64,000 nt of DNA from UBA10348 sp002469915 (GCA_029249345.1 JAQWHM010000017.1:248001-312000), one strand, 5' to 3'. Shown: positions 8,709 through 18,741, numbered from the stretch's first letter. Notes: a model not told the origin generated them from the letters alone. Numbers and translations are program-made.

Positions 8709-10193
8709 TTGGCTGAAACATCAGACATATTGTTTTTGATACTTGGCGGGCTGACTACCCTTCTAGGCGGAATCGGCTTGGGCATATGGCTTTCTCGCCG
8801 CAGTCTGAGGACCCGTATAGAAGAGGTGCAGGAACAAGAGCGCCTTGTGAAACACAGTAAAATGGAAGTGCAGCGCATGCAATACGAGAGCTCTACCTCT
8901 CGTATTCATCGGGATGGCGGCCAATTAGATCCAGACATTGCCCATCTTCGCGATCAGATGGAACAGAAAAGTCTGGAGCTTTCCATATTGGAACAGGAAT
9001 CTGCCCTCGAACAAAGAATGCTTCGAGAGGAAAATGATCAGCTCCAAAAACAGCTATCAAACATTAAAGGAGATCCGGTACTTTTCACGGAAATACCTCC
9101 TGCTAAAGGGCCTGCTTCCAATTCCGACGAGCGGGATACCCCTAGCGAAGTTTTTGAGATTGTTGAAATACTCCCTGAGCCCCCCGAAGCCACTCAGGTG
9201 CCAACGCCCGAAAGCGTGCCCTCACCTATAAAAACCGTAAATAAGGAGTCTTCAAAATCGCCGGGATCAGACGCATCGAAGGTTAATGAGATCACGGAAA
9301 TTTCCGAGGCCAAGGAGATCAAAGAAACGAGGGAGAGTGCAAAGATTACGAAGGTCCCAGAAGTGTTAGAGGTGGAGGAGGTTGCGGAGGAGATCGACGA
9401 GACCGAGAATTCGGAGGACATCGAGATTACAAAGCTTTCGGAGGTTACCGGAACAGTTAATTTCGGCATCCCTGATTTCTTACGTTCCTACTCCGACGAA
9501 GAGGTAGAAGAAATAGCGGGATCGGTAGATGACTCCCGAGACGCTCAGACCGGGGAAGATCACGATCCTAAAGATCCGAATCTCGTCTCTTCAGACAAAC
9601 CCGCAGAATCAGACGCACCTCACGTGCCAGTAGCATTTTCAGAAGACCCTCTATCAGAGGAAGGAGATCTGGACGTTGGACTCACAAAAACCGACGCTAC
9701 GCCAGAGCCTAAGCCCGTGATTCCAGACAGTGAGTCCGATGATGCGTTCGATATGCTAACCTCCATGAGCGAGCTACCGGAGAGCGATCACATGGCTGAA
9801 ATATCTCCGGATCCTGAGTACAACAAGGATGAGATTCTCGACGACTTTCACTTTCACTGGACTCCTGCTCCTTCCCCAGCTACGCCTTCTGAGGGAGAAG
9901 AAAGTTCAGTACCCAAGCCAAATCCAATGGCTTCTTTACCGCCATTTCAGAACCTATCTGAACTCGTAATAAACACAACCGAGCAGGAACTGAAGTCACC
10001 AACGCGTTCCTCTGTGGTAGCCATCACGAATCTGTCCGAAGAACAGTTTCTTTTACTTGAGGATCTGGGTTACGCCGATCCGAACAAGATGGCAAACCTC
10101 AGTAAATCCGAGATTCGCCGCCTGTCGGAAATATTTCGAATCAATCCCCAGGTTATTAAAACCGAGTGGATTCCTGGAGCCCGCGCTCTGTAG
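8709..10193 (+). CDS. Membrane-anchored acidic protein with C-terminal helix-hairpin-helix domain
   Basis: The product is 494 residues starting at TTG. Residues 7-28 form one membrane segment, followed by a basic stop (SRRSLRTR), a coiled coil (about 35-115), and a very long Glu/Asp/Ser/Thr/Pro-rich linker (about 130-415). The last 60 residues read LLLEDLGYADPNKMANLSKS then EIRRLSEIF, matching the helix-hairpin-helix domain seen in predicted flap-endonuclease-like or ribosomal-protein-associated proteins. It therefore could hold DNA or RNA near the membrane. No catalytic residues are recognised. It diverges from the CxxCH lipoprotein across 191 bases and converges on the PfkB gene. Confidence 0.7.
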   Translation: MAETSDILFLILGGLTTLLGGIGLGIWLSRRSLRTRIEEVQEQERLVKHSKMEVQRMQYESSTSRIHRDGGQLDPDIAHLRDQMEQKSLELSILEQESALEQRMLREENDQLQKQLSNIKGDPVLFTEIPPAKGPASNSDERDTPSEVFEIVEILPEPPEATQVPTPESVPSPIKTVNKESSKSPGSDASKVNEITEISEAKEIKETRESAKITKVPEVLEVEEVAEEIDETENSEDIEITKLSEVTGTVNFGIPDFLRSYSDEEVEEIAGSVDDSRDAQTGEDHDPKDPNLVSSDKPAESDAPHVPVAFSEDPLSEEGDLDVGLTKTDATPEPKPVIPDSESDDAFDMLTSMSELPESDHMAEISPDPEYNKDEILDDFHFHWTPAPSPATPSEGEESSVPKPNPMASLPPFQNLSELVINTTEQELKSPTRSSVVAITNLSEEQFLLLEDLGYADPNKMANLSKSEIRRLSEIFRINPQVIKTEWIPGARAL

Positions 10194-10199
10194 AGCCGT

Positions 10200-11129
10200 C
10201 TAAAACTGAGTGACCGCTGACACCGGAATCGTTGTCAGATCTCGGAACGCATCTATCCGCTTTTCTATTTCCGGCCTGGAGAGATCATACAGTCCCTCTG
10301 GTCCAAACTGTTCAACCGTAAATGATGCTACGGCGCTACCGTGGACTAACGCATGCTTGAGTGAGTCCAAATCGATATCCTTGCAACCTGATAGGAATCC
10401 TGCAAAGCCACCCATAAATGCGTCACCGGCTCCGGTTGGGTCCTGTATATCTTCCAAGGGATACGCCGGAACCATAAAGACCGATTCATTGGCGAATAGG
10501 AGCGCTCCGTGCTCACCCTTTTTGATTACAACGATCTCAGGACCCATTTCTCGGATTTTCTTGGCTGCAACCACGAGGTTTGAGGAGTCAGACAACTCCC
10601 GAGCTTCTGAATCATTGACTACTAAACAATCCACTCTCGAGAGGATGTGCTTTAGCTTTTCCGGTGTCTGCTCAATCCAGTAATTCATCGTATCACAAAT
10701 AACGATAGAAGGATCTACGACCTGATTCAACACGGAATCTTGCACTCTGGGATCTAGATTCCCAAGGCAGAGAACGTTCGCATCACGGTATTCGGCAGGC
10801 AACACGGGGTCAAATGTGGCTAACACATTGAGATCTGTGTATACCGTATCACGATTATTTAAGTCGTAGTGATAGCGTCCACCCCACGCAAAGGTGAGAC
10901 CATCCTCCTGAACTTCCAATCCAGCAAGATTAATTTGGCGGCTCGCCATGACCTCTCTGTACTCCGGGGGAAAATCATTACCCACGACAGCAACAAGTCT
11001 CACATCATCACACATAAAACGTGCGGCCATGGTAATATACATGGCGCTGCCCCCAAGGGCTTTATCACGCTTTCCGAAGGGGGTTTCGATCTGATCGAAA
11101 GCTACTGTACCAACCGCCAAGACGCTCAT
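10200..11129 (-). CDS. PfkB-family carbohydrate or nucleoside kinase
   Basis: A ribokinase-like kinase of 309 residues. The N-terminal region has GTVAFDQIETPFG and the substrate-side LGGSAMYITMAA; the C-terminal anion hole and catalytic base are in DPTGAGDAFMGGF. The ATG at 11127-11129 has a good AAGGGA ribosome-binding site 6 bases upstream; the frame continues 11 codons further without one. The substrate cannot be told from the sequence: sugar or adenosine kinases are equally possible. It is a lone gene between two plus-strand genes. Confidence 0.88.
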   Translation of the reverse strand: MSVLAVGTVAFDQIETPFGKRDKALGGSAMYITMAARFMCDDVRLVAVVGNDFPPEYREVMASRQINLAGLEVQEDGLTFAWGGRYHYDLNNRDTVYTDLNVLATFDPVLPAEYRDANVLCLGNLDPRVQDSVLNQVVDPSIVICDTMNYWIEQTPEKLKHILSRVDCLVVNDSEARELSDSSNLVVAAKKIREMGPEIVVIKKGEHGALLFANESVFMVPAYPLEDIQDPTGAGDAFMGGFAGFLSGCKDIDLDSLKHALVHGSAVASFTVEQFGPEGLYDLSRPEIEKRIDAFRDLTTIPVSAVTQF

Positions 11130-11282
11130 TTCATTCCCTTGATTTAAACAAAACCCGGTCAAGATACATGATTACCATCATCGAAGTCGCTTCTTTTGGA
11201 AACGTACTCCGGTGCTATGTGTTTAGAGCTTCATAATTCAAAGTTCGTTCATCTATTACACGATTATTCCAGCGCCGCGTCT

Positions 11283-14200
11283 ATGAGAATGAACATGAGA
11301 GGGCCAGCGCCCGTCCATTTCCTGCTTTCTTTTCCTAAGACCCTGTTGTTATGTATGCTGGTGGCGCTTCCCGCGCTGTCGGCCCAAGCACAGGAGGCTA
11401 ATCGAGAACCTGAGCAGCAATTTGAGGATGCCCTTCGTCTGTACAGCGAAAACGTCTTTGCTAATGCAGCTAACGGGTTTCACACTTTTCAGATCGAGAA
11501 CCCGCTTCATGCACGCATCCCAGAGGCGATGTACTACGAAGCAGAGTCGTATCTCGCGCTGGGAAGACAAGATGGGGCTATCGCCCTACTGAGTTTGTTT
11601 GATCAGCGTTTCCCTTTGCATCCATTTGCCTTTGGGACTCGCCTCTCTCTTGGGAAGTACTTTTTTGACAAGCAGGATTTTGATCGAGCTATCCGAACTC
11701 TTAGCCAAGTGCTCGAACGGTCTCCTTCGGCCGAACAGTCGGCCCTGGCACTGTATTGGATGGGAGAATCAGCATTTCAACAAAAAAGTACTATAGAAGC
11801 GCTTCGCTACTTCGAACAAGTGATTACCGATTTCCCTGAAACGGAAACGGCTCCCCGCGCAGCTTTTGCCATCGCTTACAATGAAATTGAACTGGGACGC
11901 TACGCTGATGCAGCTGCCTCCTTTGAACGCCTCTCCCAGCGTTACCCCGGCACTGAGTTCGCCAACCGAATAGGCCTTGCCCTTGGAGAGGTGTACTACG
12001 AATTAGATGATTTCGAACGGGCGGCGAACGAATTTGAGCGCCAGATGCCCAACTTATCTGGAGATTCAAAAGACCGAGCAACGTTTTTGCTGGCAGAATC
12101 ATTGAATCAACTGCGCAGAAGTGACGATGCAATTATCAACTATCGTTATTTCACCGATAATCAGTTCGATAATCCGTATTACGTTCGATCCGTTTATGGG
12201 TTAGCTTGGAATTATTCTCATGAGGGAGCCTATCAGTGGGCAGCAGACGAATTTGCCAAGGTCGTAGCAGCAGATCACCCTACTCTCTCTTCCATGTCTG
12301 CATACTATCGGGGTGTTAGCCTTGCGAGAGCTGAAGATGATCAGGCAGCCATCCAAGCCCTTACTTATTTCGTCGGGAGATGGCCTTTGCACGACTTATC
12401 TGATCATGGATGGTTTGAACTTGGGATCATTCAGTATCGTCTGCGAAAATGGAAGGATGCTAACCAGACATTTGAATCGCTCATAGAGCGCTATCCTGAC
12501 TCTTCTCTTATCGGTGATGCACTCACACACCTAGGAAACACAGCCATTGCCCTCGGTGACTTCGATGGAGCTCATGAAGCGTTTGACGCGGCTATTGCTC
12601 ACGGAACGGCCTCATCTGATTTGGTAGCGGAAGTTATTTTTCAGAAAGCGTGGTTGAATTATCGAAATCGCGCCTATGAAGAATCAGCCTCGGAGTTCAT
12701 CCGACTCTTCACGGATTCCCCGTCCGGTCCAAAGGCCTCAGAATCACTCTTCTGGTCTGCGGAAAGCTACTTCCAAATGGGGCAATACGCTCGAGCTACA
12801 GGACTATTTCAACGCTACATGCGCGAATATCCTGGTGGACAGCACCGTGATGCAGCACACTATGCTTTGGGGTGGTCTTATTTCCGTCAGGGCGATTACT
12901 CCAACGCAATCCCCCAGTTTGAACAATTCCTTGATGCGTTCAGAGATGAAACGGGTACCGTCCCCTACAGGGCCGACGCTCGCTTGCGCTTAGCCGATAG
13001 CTACTTTGCTTTGAAACGGTATCCAGAAGCTGTTCGGGCATACGGGCGCATGGCAGTCGAAGGAGACGACTATGCGTTGTACCAAATCGGGCAAGCCTAT
13101 TCAAATGCAGGAGATCCATTTGAAGCCATTTCGACCTTTCGCGAGTTGCTGCAATCCTATCCTCAAAGCGAGTGGCGAGAAGAGGCCAGCTATTCGCTAG
13201 GATACTTGTACTTCCTGAATCAGGAATACGAACAGTCCATTATTGAGTACCAATCGCTGATTGACACCTATCCTACAGATCAATTAGCTGCTAAAGCGCA
13301 ATATGGTATTGGAGATGCGTATTTCAATGCCGGAGATATTGACGCGGCCATTGATGGATATCAGCGCGTTTTGCTCAGGTACCCGACCAGTCCTTTTGTG
13401 TCTGACGCCGCCGCGGGTATTCAGTATGCCCTAATGGCCGCAGGACAAGATGATAGAGCCGATACGATCGTAGACTCCTTGGCAGCTGCCCTAGCTGGAA
13501 CACCTGCCGCAGAACAACTCATTTTTCGTCAGGCAGAGGCGAAATATCAAAGTGGTCGAACGGATGATGCGAAAGCGGATTTGATGGAGTTTGTTGAGTC
13601 AGCAACAGATCCTCGCTTGTTAGCCGATGCTCATTACTTCTTGGCAGAAATCTTTCAAGCGGAAGGCAATACGGATCTAGCTGCTCAATACTTCGACATC
13701 TTAGTATCCCGATTCGCAGATAGCGCAAGATTCGGTGACTCGGCGGAGTCACTGGGACACATTTACCTTGAAGCAGGTCGACTAGAGGATGCACTTCAGT
13801 TGTTTGAAAACATGGAGGCCGGCTTAGCCTCCTCCGAAGAAGCCGTTACGCGCGCTAGGTACGGTCAAAGTCTTGCTCTTATTCAATTAGGCCGAACTGA
13901 GGAAGCCGAGTCAAGACTTCGAGCCAGCATTATAGACGGTTCGGTAACTACCTCCACCCTTCCTGCCTATCTCGGCCTTGGCCGAATCGCGCTTCTCAAT
14001 GGGAATTTTTCAGAGTCTGACGAAATGCTGGAGCTGGTAGCAACCCGAGCCCGGGATGAATTAGGTGCCGAAGCTCTCTTTTTACTAGGCCAATCAGCGG
14101 TTCAACGAGGGCTAAACGAACGCGGGATTGAAACACTCGGACGTATGGACACCCTGTTTTCTGGGTACAGCCATTGGCAAGCATTGAGTTACTATCAACA

Positions 14201-14327
14201 AGGAATAGCGTTTGAAAACCTTGGAAATCGAGGCCAGGCTATTCGTCTTTACGAGTTGATACAGTCAACGTATCCAACTTCTTCTGTAATCGAAAACGTG
14301 GAGGAGCGACTCAATGCGATACAATAA
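11283..14327 (+). CDS. Large exported TPR protein
   Basis: With the ATG at 11283 the product has 1014 residues. A basic start and hydrophobic core (LLLCMLVALPALSAQAQ) form a signal peptide. The rest is almost wholly tandem tetratricopeptide repeats of about 34-37 residues, many with the tol-pal YbgF-like pattern (FDRAIRTLSQVLERSP, YPGGQHRDAAHYALGWSYF, YPTDQLAAKAQYGIGDAYF); I count roughly 20 or more. Such proteins are periplasmic scaffolds. The gene overlaps the following outer-membrane gene by 14 bases and heads the locus that ends in exbB-exbD, so it may act as an adaptor for that motor. Confidence 0.82.
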   Translation: MRMNMRGPAPVHFLLSFPKTLLLCMLVALPALSAQAQEANREPEQQFEDALRLYSENVFANAANGFHTFQIENPLHARIPEAMYYEAESYLALGRQDGAIALLSLFDQRFPLHPFAFGTRLSLGKYFFDKQDFDRAIRTLSQVLERSPSAEQSALALYWMGESAFQQKSTIEALRYFEQVITDFPETETAPRAAFAIAYNEIELGRYADAAASFERLSQRYPGTEFANRIGLALGEVYYELDDFERAANEFERQMPNLSGDSKDRATFLLAESLNQLRRSDDAIINYRYFTDNQFDNPYYVRSVYGLAWNYSHEGAYQWAADEFAKVVAADHPTLSSMSAYYRGVSLARAEDDQAAIQALTYFVGRWPLHDLSDHGWFELGIIQYRLRKWKDANQTFESLIERYPDSSLIGDALTHLGNTAIALGDFDGAHEAFDAAIAHGTASSDLVAEVIFQKAWLNYRNRAYEESASEFIRLFTDSPSGPKASESLFWSAESYFQMGQYARATGLFQRYMREYPGGQHRDAAHYALGWSYFRQGDYSNAIPQFEQFLDAFRDETGTVPYRADARLRLADSYFALKRYPEAVRAYGRMAVEGDDYALYQIGQAYSNAGDPFEAISTFRELLQSYPQSEWREEASYSLGYLYFLNQEYEQSIIEYQSLIDTYPTDQLAAKAQYGIGDAYFNAGDIDAAIDGYQRVLLRYPTSPFVSDAAAGIQYALMAAGQDDRADTIVDSLAAALAGTPAAEQLIFRQAEAKYQSGRTDDAKADLMEFVESATDPRLLADAHYFLAEIFQAEGNTDLAAQYFDILVSRFADSARFGDSAESLGHIYLEAGRLEDALQLFENMEAGLASSEEAVTRARYGQSLALIQLGRTEEAESRLRASIIDGSVTTSTLPAYLGLGRIALLNGNFSESDEMLELVATRARDELGAEALFLLGQSAVQRGLNERGIETLGRMDTLFSGYSHWQALSYYQQGIAFENLGNRGQAIRLYELIQSTYPTSSVIENVEERLNAIQ

Positions 14328-16059
14328 TTGGATACTCTTGCTGGCCCTCGTTTGTGTTCTGATCACTACCAAGGATGCAACCGCTCAGGTCGATCCCGAA
14401 TTACCCGATTTAGCACCTCGCGAGCTAGAAATCACGGGTGACTTATCGATCGTTTTCCCGGCTCTGCGACGTCAGCCTATTGTTGGCTTTAACCCTCCTC
14501 CGCGCGTCCCGGACATTCCGGGTCAGAGAATGCCCTTTGCGGATCCCTACAAGCAGCCAAGTGCGGAATTGCCCCCAAGTCCCCTAGTTGCTCCTAATCC
14601 TCCAGATGTGAACGCACTGGCTACAAGAGTGCCTATCACTGGTGTTATTGAAGGTTCATTGGGAAAACACCTTAATCGAAGCGTAACAGCCGATTTGGCG
14701 CTTGCCTCAACGAAAGCGACCTCTGTTCTACTCTCTGGAGCCTATCGCGGAAGTAATGGAATCGAACCCTTTTCAGGCTCAGATGCCAGTAGTGGTTTTG
14801 ATCACCTGAATGGAATGATGACCCTCAGTCATGCTATGTCGAATGCGCAGATAGAAACGTCTATTGCTGGTTTTCGAAATGGATACTCCTTGTACGGAGC
14901 AAGTCTAAGCGCTGGCTCACTTGCTCTAAATAATCCTGAACGAATTTTCTCAGGTGCCCATGCTCGAATCGCGTTGTCATCTCTGCCAGGATCCCGTATT
15001 CAGCTTACGGGGGCCCTAGATCTGGGGATGAGTTCAATTGGCACGGACATTTTCGATCCTGCTATTCGCGTCGATCCGTCCAGCGAACGAGATGAATCCT
15101 ACCTTGATTTTTCTACTGCGGCCTCATTTCCTATTCGAGACGGAAATATCAGAATAGTTGGGAATGCTGTGACATCTGGCTTAGATGATTCGGGCTTCCC
15201 AGGTTCGACTGTGCAATCTGGATACTCGGAGGTTGCTCTTGCCTACTTGTACTCTAAAAACTTATTTCTTGAGGGCGGTTTGGCTGCTTTCGGATTTGCG
15301 TCGGACGCCCAAACAGACGCCGGTAGAAGCCAATCGTTGTCTTACCTGTCGCCGGTTCTGAAAGCGACCTATTCAATTTCGCCTTCCGTATCATGGTATG
15401 TAGGAAATACACCTTCTATTACTTCCCATCTCATGAAGGACGCTTTTAAACATGCTCCTTTCTTGATGGACGAACCCCTCCTTCTTCCGACGTTAACCGC
15501 CCTTGATGCTCACACAGGAATGTCCTTGATGTCTGAATACGTAACTGGGCAGGCACAATTTGGTTGGAAAGATCAGCCTTTTAGACGTTTTGCACACAGG
15601 CCATCAGCAGGACTCGCATCCTATGACCGCGGGTATGCTGCTTTAGCATACGATGATGCACGTATGTTTTACGGTCGCCTTGATTTAGCCTTCATTCTCC
15701 GCCCCGGTTTCCAGTTTGGTGTAGATCTAGAATTCAGAAATGCTGAATTGACTGAGTTAAAATCGGATATCCCTTATTTCTCTCCATTAACAGCGGGTGG
15801 CTTTTTGTCCGCGAGCTTTATGGATGGAAGAGCACTGATTCAAATGAACTGGCGGCACGAAGGTTTGAGACCCATCAATTTAACGGGAACGACCGAAACC
15901 CAGTCGTTAACGCTTATCTCTCTTTCTGGAACCTACTTTGTATCTCCGGCCTACGGCGTATCGTTGGGTGTTAGAAATCTCGGCTCTCAACCGGAATTCT
16001 GGGACAACTATACCAGCGAGGCCTCGACTGTCTTTTTTGGAGCGCAATACAGATGGTAA
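14314..16059 (+). CDS. Predicted outer-membrane beta-barrel protein
   Basis: The product is 581 residues with an N-terminal signal peptide (core ILLLALVCVLITT, cleavage near DATAQ). A proline-rich stretch (about 50-105, PPPRVPDIPG, PPSPLVAPNPPD) precedes a long region of alternating polar and hydrophobic residues ending in FGAQYRW, a C-terminal aromatic as in outer-membrane barrels. The start ATG has GGAGGAG 8 bases upstream, inside the end of the TPR gene. No plug domain or TonB box is recognised, so it is not a classical TonB-dependent receptor. The family is unknown to me. Confidence 0.7.
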   Translation: MRYNNWILLLALVCVLITTKDATAQVDPELPDLAPRELEITGDLSIVFPALRRQPIVGFNPPPRVPDIPGQRMPFADPYKQPSAELPPSPLVAPNPPDVNALATRVPITGVIEGSLGKHLNRSVTADLALASTKATSVLLSGAYRGSNGIEPFSGSDASSGFDHLNGMMTLSHAMSNAQIETSIAGFRNGYSLYGASLSAGSLALNNPERIFSGAHARIALSSLPGSRIQLTGALDLGMSSIGTDIFDPAIRVDPSSERDESYLDFSTAASFPIRDGNIRIVGNAVTSGLDDSGFPGSTVQSGYSEVALAYLYSKNLFLEGGLAAFGFASDAQTDAGRSQSLSYLSPVLKATYSISPSVSWYVGNTPSITSHLMKDAFKHAPFLMDEPLLLPTLTALDAHTGMSLMSEYVTGQAQFGWKDQPFRRFAHRPSAGLASYDRGYAALAYDDARMFYGRLDLAFILRPGFQFGVDLEFRNAELTELKSDIPYFSPLTAGGFLSASFMDGRALIQMNWRHEGLRPINLTGTTETQSLTLISLSGTYFVSPAYGVSLGVRNLGSQPEFWDNYTSEASTVFFGAQYRW

Positions 16060-16140
16060 CATAGATGGGTTCAGACATCGTATCTTAAGAATGTCCGTAC
16101 CCGAAAATCTAGTCTATCTGTTTTCCTGACCTGAAACATT

Positions 16141-17538
16141 TTGGCCGTCACTGAACATATCCACCGCATCGTGTCTGAATGCCTAGCAAATGGGCAGTCT
16201 ATCAGCTTACCTGAACTCGGTGTGCTGTTCGTGCAGCGCACGCCAGCGAAACGCGAGGAAACGGCTCAGGGAGCAACTTGGAGCCCCCCTCAAAAACAAT
16301 TGGGGTTTTGGAATGGACCCTCATCTGCTGCAGATGTCGAGTTGGGTGCCATTATCGAACAGACTCACAAGATGGATCGTGCCGATGCCAACCTGAAGGC
16401 AAAAGGTTTATGTGCCACTATGAAGGTTGATTTAGAGGCACACGGTCGCGTTGATTTTGGTCATATCTGTATTTTTGTTTCAGATGAAGCCGGAGTTCGG
16501 GTCGAGACCAATGAGCACTTCTCCTCTGTCTTGAATATTCAGAATGTGGGTCTCCGAACTCATCACCTCGAGAAACCATCTGCTACAACTGGCACCCCTG
16601 AGACTTCCGAAACTCTGTCAGAAGAAAAGGAAGGTGAACTGGAAGTACCGAAAGATGCGTCAATCCGCTATGCTCCCATCGGTACTCATTCTAAACCGCA
16701 GGATATTGAACCGTTGGCGCCTGAGAGCGGACCTGAAACTCCCATACACACGGAGCTTTCTTCGACAGATGATTTAGCCAGCCAAAAAATTGAGAGCGTA
16801 TCCGTAACGCATGAGCCGGCTACGGATTCGGTTGACTTGTCTGACGTTACAGAAGACGTTCGTACTGGCACTGATTCCCAAGATGACCTAACCCGAGCCA
16901 TCGCTGCAGCTACTACCGTTTCTAAGGGTCTGCCGGCCGCTACCCAACCTCCACCATCTAAGCGACTTTCTCCACGCGAGATACGCAATCAGCGCACTTC
17001 GTCCGGAAGAACGTCTTTGATCATCGCAGCAATGCTTGCCTTGATTGTCGTGGTCGTCTTAGTCGTTCGGCAGCTACCAGGGCCGGACGACCCTGCATCT
17101 CTTGTCACGAATGAAGAATCCGTACTAACGATAGAGAAAGATTCAGCAGCATCGGATCCAGCATCCTCCGACAGCCTGACCGCAGCAGCGACAACAACGG
17201 GGACAGGGACAGCTACTGAAACGACTACGGCATCGGATTCGCCAGTTGCAGAACAACCCGCGAGTGCAACCCTGACTTCTTTTGAACCCATTTTGAGATC
17301 TACTGAAGGATATACACTCGTAGTAGGATCAACCATGAACCCGACCTTAGCTGCTCAAGCATTAAAGGAATATGCATCTTTAGGCATGCGTACTGGCATA
17401 CTAATAGACGAATCTGATGAGGTCGTGCGTTATAGAATGGCCGTTGGAGTATTTTCATCCGGCGCACGTGCAGATTCTGCTCGTAAAGCAACTCCAGACA
17501 AGCTTCCTCAAGGAACGTGGGTTTTTCGGATCAGGTAA
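16141..17538 (+). CDS. HU-CCDC81-type protein with SPOR domain
   Basis: The 465-residue product starts at TTG. Residues 1-125 resemble the bacterial HU-CCDC81 module (ECLANGQSISLPELGVLFVQR), an IHF/HU-derived fold. A low-complexity acidic linker follows, then one membrane segment (about 291-311), a Thr/Ala/Ser-rich periplasmic linker, and a C-terminal SPOR domain (about 393-465; GYTLVVGST, YRMAVGVFSSGARADSARK). SPOR domains bind denuded peptidoglycan at division sites. The protein thus spans from the cytoplasm to the wall. It lies 33 bases before exbB, which suggests a link between wall binding and the ExbBD motor. Confidence 0.75.
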   Translation: MAVTEHIHRIVSECLANGQSISLPELGVLFVQRTPAKREETAQGATWSPPQKQLGFWNGPSSAADVELGAIIEQTHKMDRADANLKAKGLCATMKVDLEAHGRVDFGHICIFVSDEAGVRVETNEHFSSVLNIQNVGLRTHHLEKPSATTGTPETSETLSEEKEGELEVPKDASIRYAPIGTHSKPQDIEPLAPESGPETPIHTELSSTDDLASQKIESVSVTHEPATDSVDLSDVTEDVRTGTDSQDDLTRAIAAATTVSKGLPAATQPPPSKRLSPREIRNQRTSSGRTSLIIAAMLALIVVVVLVVRQLPGPDDPASLVTNEESVLTIEKDSAASDPASSDSLTAAATTTGTGTATETTTASDSPVAEQPASATLTSFEPILRSTEGYTLVVGSTMNPTLAAQALKEYASLGMRTGILIDESDEVVRYRMAVGVFSSGARADSARKATPDKLPQGTWVFRIR

Positions 17539-17571
17539 TTGTTTTAATCATTTTCAAACCACTCAAGTCAC

Positions 17572-18306
17572 ATGCTCGCTTTGAGCCTCCAAGTTATTCA
17601 GGATTCGACCGTTGTCGGTGATTCCTTGCAGACCCTCGCTTCGCCTGAAGCAGTAAGCCAGCTAGATATTATTCTGGAGGCTGGATGGATCATGATCCCA
17701 ATCGTGCTCCTTTCCATTCTAACCATCTATCTTTTGGTGGAGCGATTGATGACGCTAAATCGTGCGAAATCTGATCGATCTGAGGTCATGGGCCGCATCC
17801 GAGAATATGTTAGTCGGGGCAATATTAGCGGTGCACAGGCGTATTGCGATGCGCAAGAAAAGCCGCTTACCCGCATTCTGATGCATGGATTGGAGCGTCT
17901 GGGTCGGCCTATCGCTGAAATTCAAGACGCGGTAAATGCTGCCGGTAAGCATGAAGCCTTTGAACTAGAGCGACGCATGGACATACTGGCTAGTATTGCC
18001 GGTATCGCTCCCATGCTGGGTTTTCTTGGAACCGTAACGGGCATGATTAAGGCGTTTCAACAAATTCAGAACCTGCAAGGAAATGTAAACCCAAGTGTTC
18101 TGGCAGGCGGTATCTGGGAGGCTCTCGTATCTACAGCGGCTGGGTTAATCGTCGGGATCTTGGCGTTTTTCTTCTACAATTTCTTGCTGAGCAGAATAAG
18201 TAGACTGGTTAACGACATGGAGCAGTCTGCTACGGAGTTTATTGATCTTCTTCAAACTCCTGCCTCTGGTAATGCGTCGGATTCCGGATACGGTAACAGC
18301 TTCTAG
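17572..18306 (+). CDS. exbB: ExbB/TolQ/MotA-family proton channel protein
   Basis: The 244-residue inner-membrane protein has three predicted membrane segments: about 38-60 (GWIMIPIVLLSILTIYLLVE), about 137-160 (GIAPMLGFLGTVTGMIKAF) and about 178-205 (ALVSTAAGLIVGILAFFFYN). These match the MotA/TolQ/ExbB domain, including the conserved LGFLGTVTGMI and STAAGLIVGI blocks. It forms the proton-driven stator with ExbD, whose ATG follows 4 bases after this stop. It could equally be TolQ; neither TonB nor TolA is next to it. Confidence 0.9.
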   Translation: MLALSLQVIQDSTVVGDSLQTLASPEAVSQLDIILEAGWIMIPIVLLSILTIYLLVERLMTLNRAKSDRSEVMGRIREYVSRGNISGAQAYCDAQEKPLTRILMHGLERLGRPIAEIQDAVNAAGKHEAFELERRMDILASIAGIAPMLGFLGTVTGMIKAFQQIQNLQGNVNPSVLAGGIWEALVSTAAGLIVGILAFFFYNFLLSRISRLVNDMEQSATEFIDLLQTPASGNASDSGYGNSF

Positions 18307-18310
18307 AATC

Positions 18311-18715
18311 ATGTCAAGTAACTTTTCCACAGCGCGAAAACCGCTCACTGCATACAGCTTAGCTGGATTAGCCGATATCGTCCTGTTGCTACTGGTCTTT
18401 TTTCTGCTTACATCCAGTTTTATTCCACAGTCCGGCATTCAGGTTAACCTACCAAAGACCCAGACTACAGCGCCCACTACCGGCCAGTACATCACGGTGG
18501 TGATTACCAGTGATGGTACGTTTTATGTTGAGCAAGAAAAAGTAGCGAGAGATCAGCTACTGGACGCGATCAGGCAGGTAATCGACGGCAAAACGTCTCT
18601 CGTTTTGCGCGCTGACGAAGATTCTAGAGTCAAGCATTTGGCAACCGTCGCAAGTATCGCCAAAGCACTCAATCTTCGGTTTCACATGGCAACAGATCCA
18701 AATGATAGGTCCTAG
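18311..18715 (+). CDS. exbD: ExbD/TolR-family transport protein
   Basis: With ATG at 18311 the product is 134 residues: a short cytoplasmic start, one membrane segment (about 17-37, LAGLADIVLLLLVFFLLTSS) with the essential aspartate D22, and a periplasmic domain (VNLPKTQT, ITSDGTFYVEQEKV, LVLRADEDSRVKHLATV). The frame is open upstream within exbB, but that part is not family-like. It pairs with ExbB to convert proton flow into motion at the outer membrane. Confidence 0.9.
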   Translation: MSSNFSTARKPLTAYSLAGLADIVLLLLVFFLLTSSFIPQSGIQVNLPKTQTTAPTTGQYITVVITSDGTFYVEQEKVARDQLLDAIRQVIDGKTSLVLRADEDSRVKHLATVASIAKALNLRFHMATDPNDRS

Positions 18716-18741
18716 TGCTCCGTTCCTGGGAGGGCGCTCCG

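Noticed and set aside
17161..17250. A repetitive ACA/ACG-rich stretch that might be a repeat element
   Set aside because: It encodes the Thr/Ala/Ser-rich periplasmic linker of the SPOR protein; it is low complexity and not a mobile or regulatory repeat.
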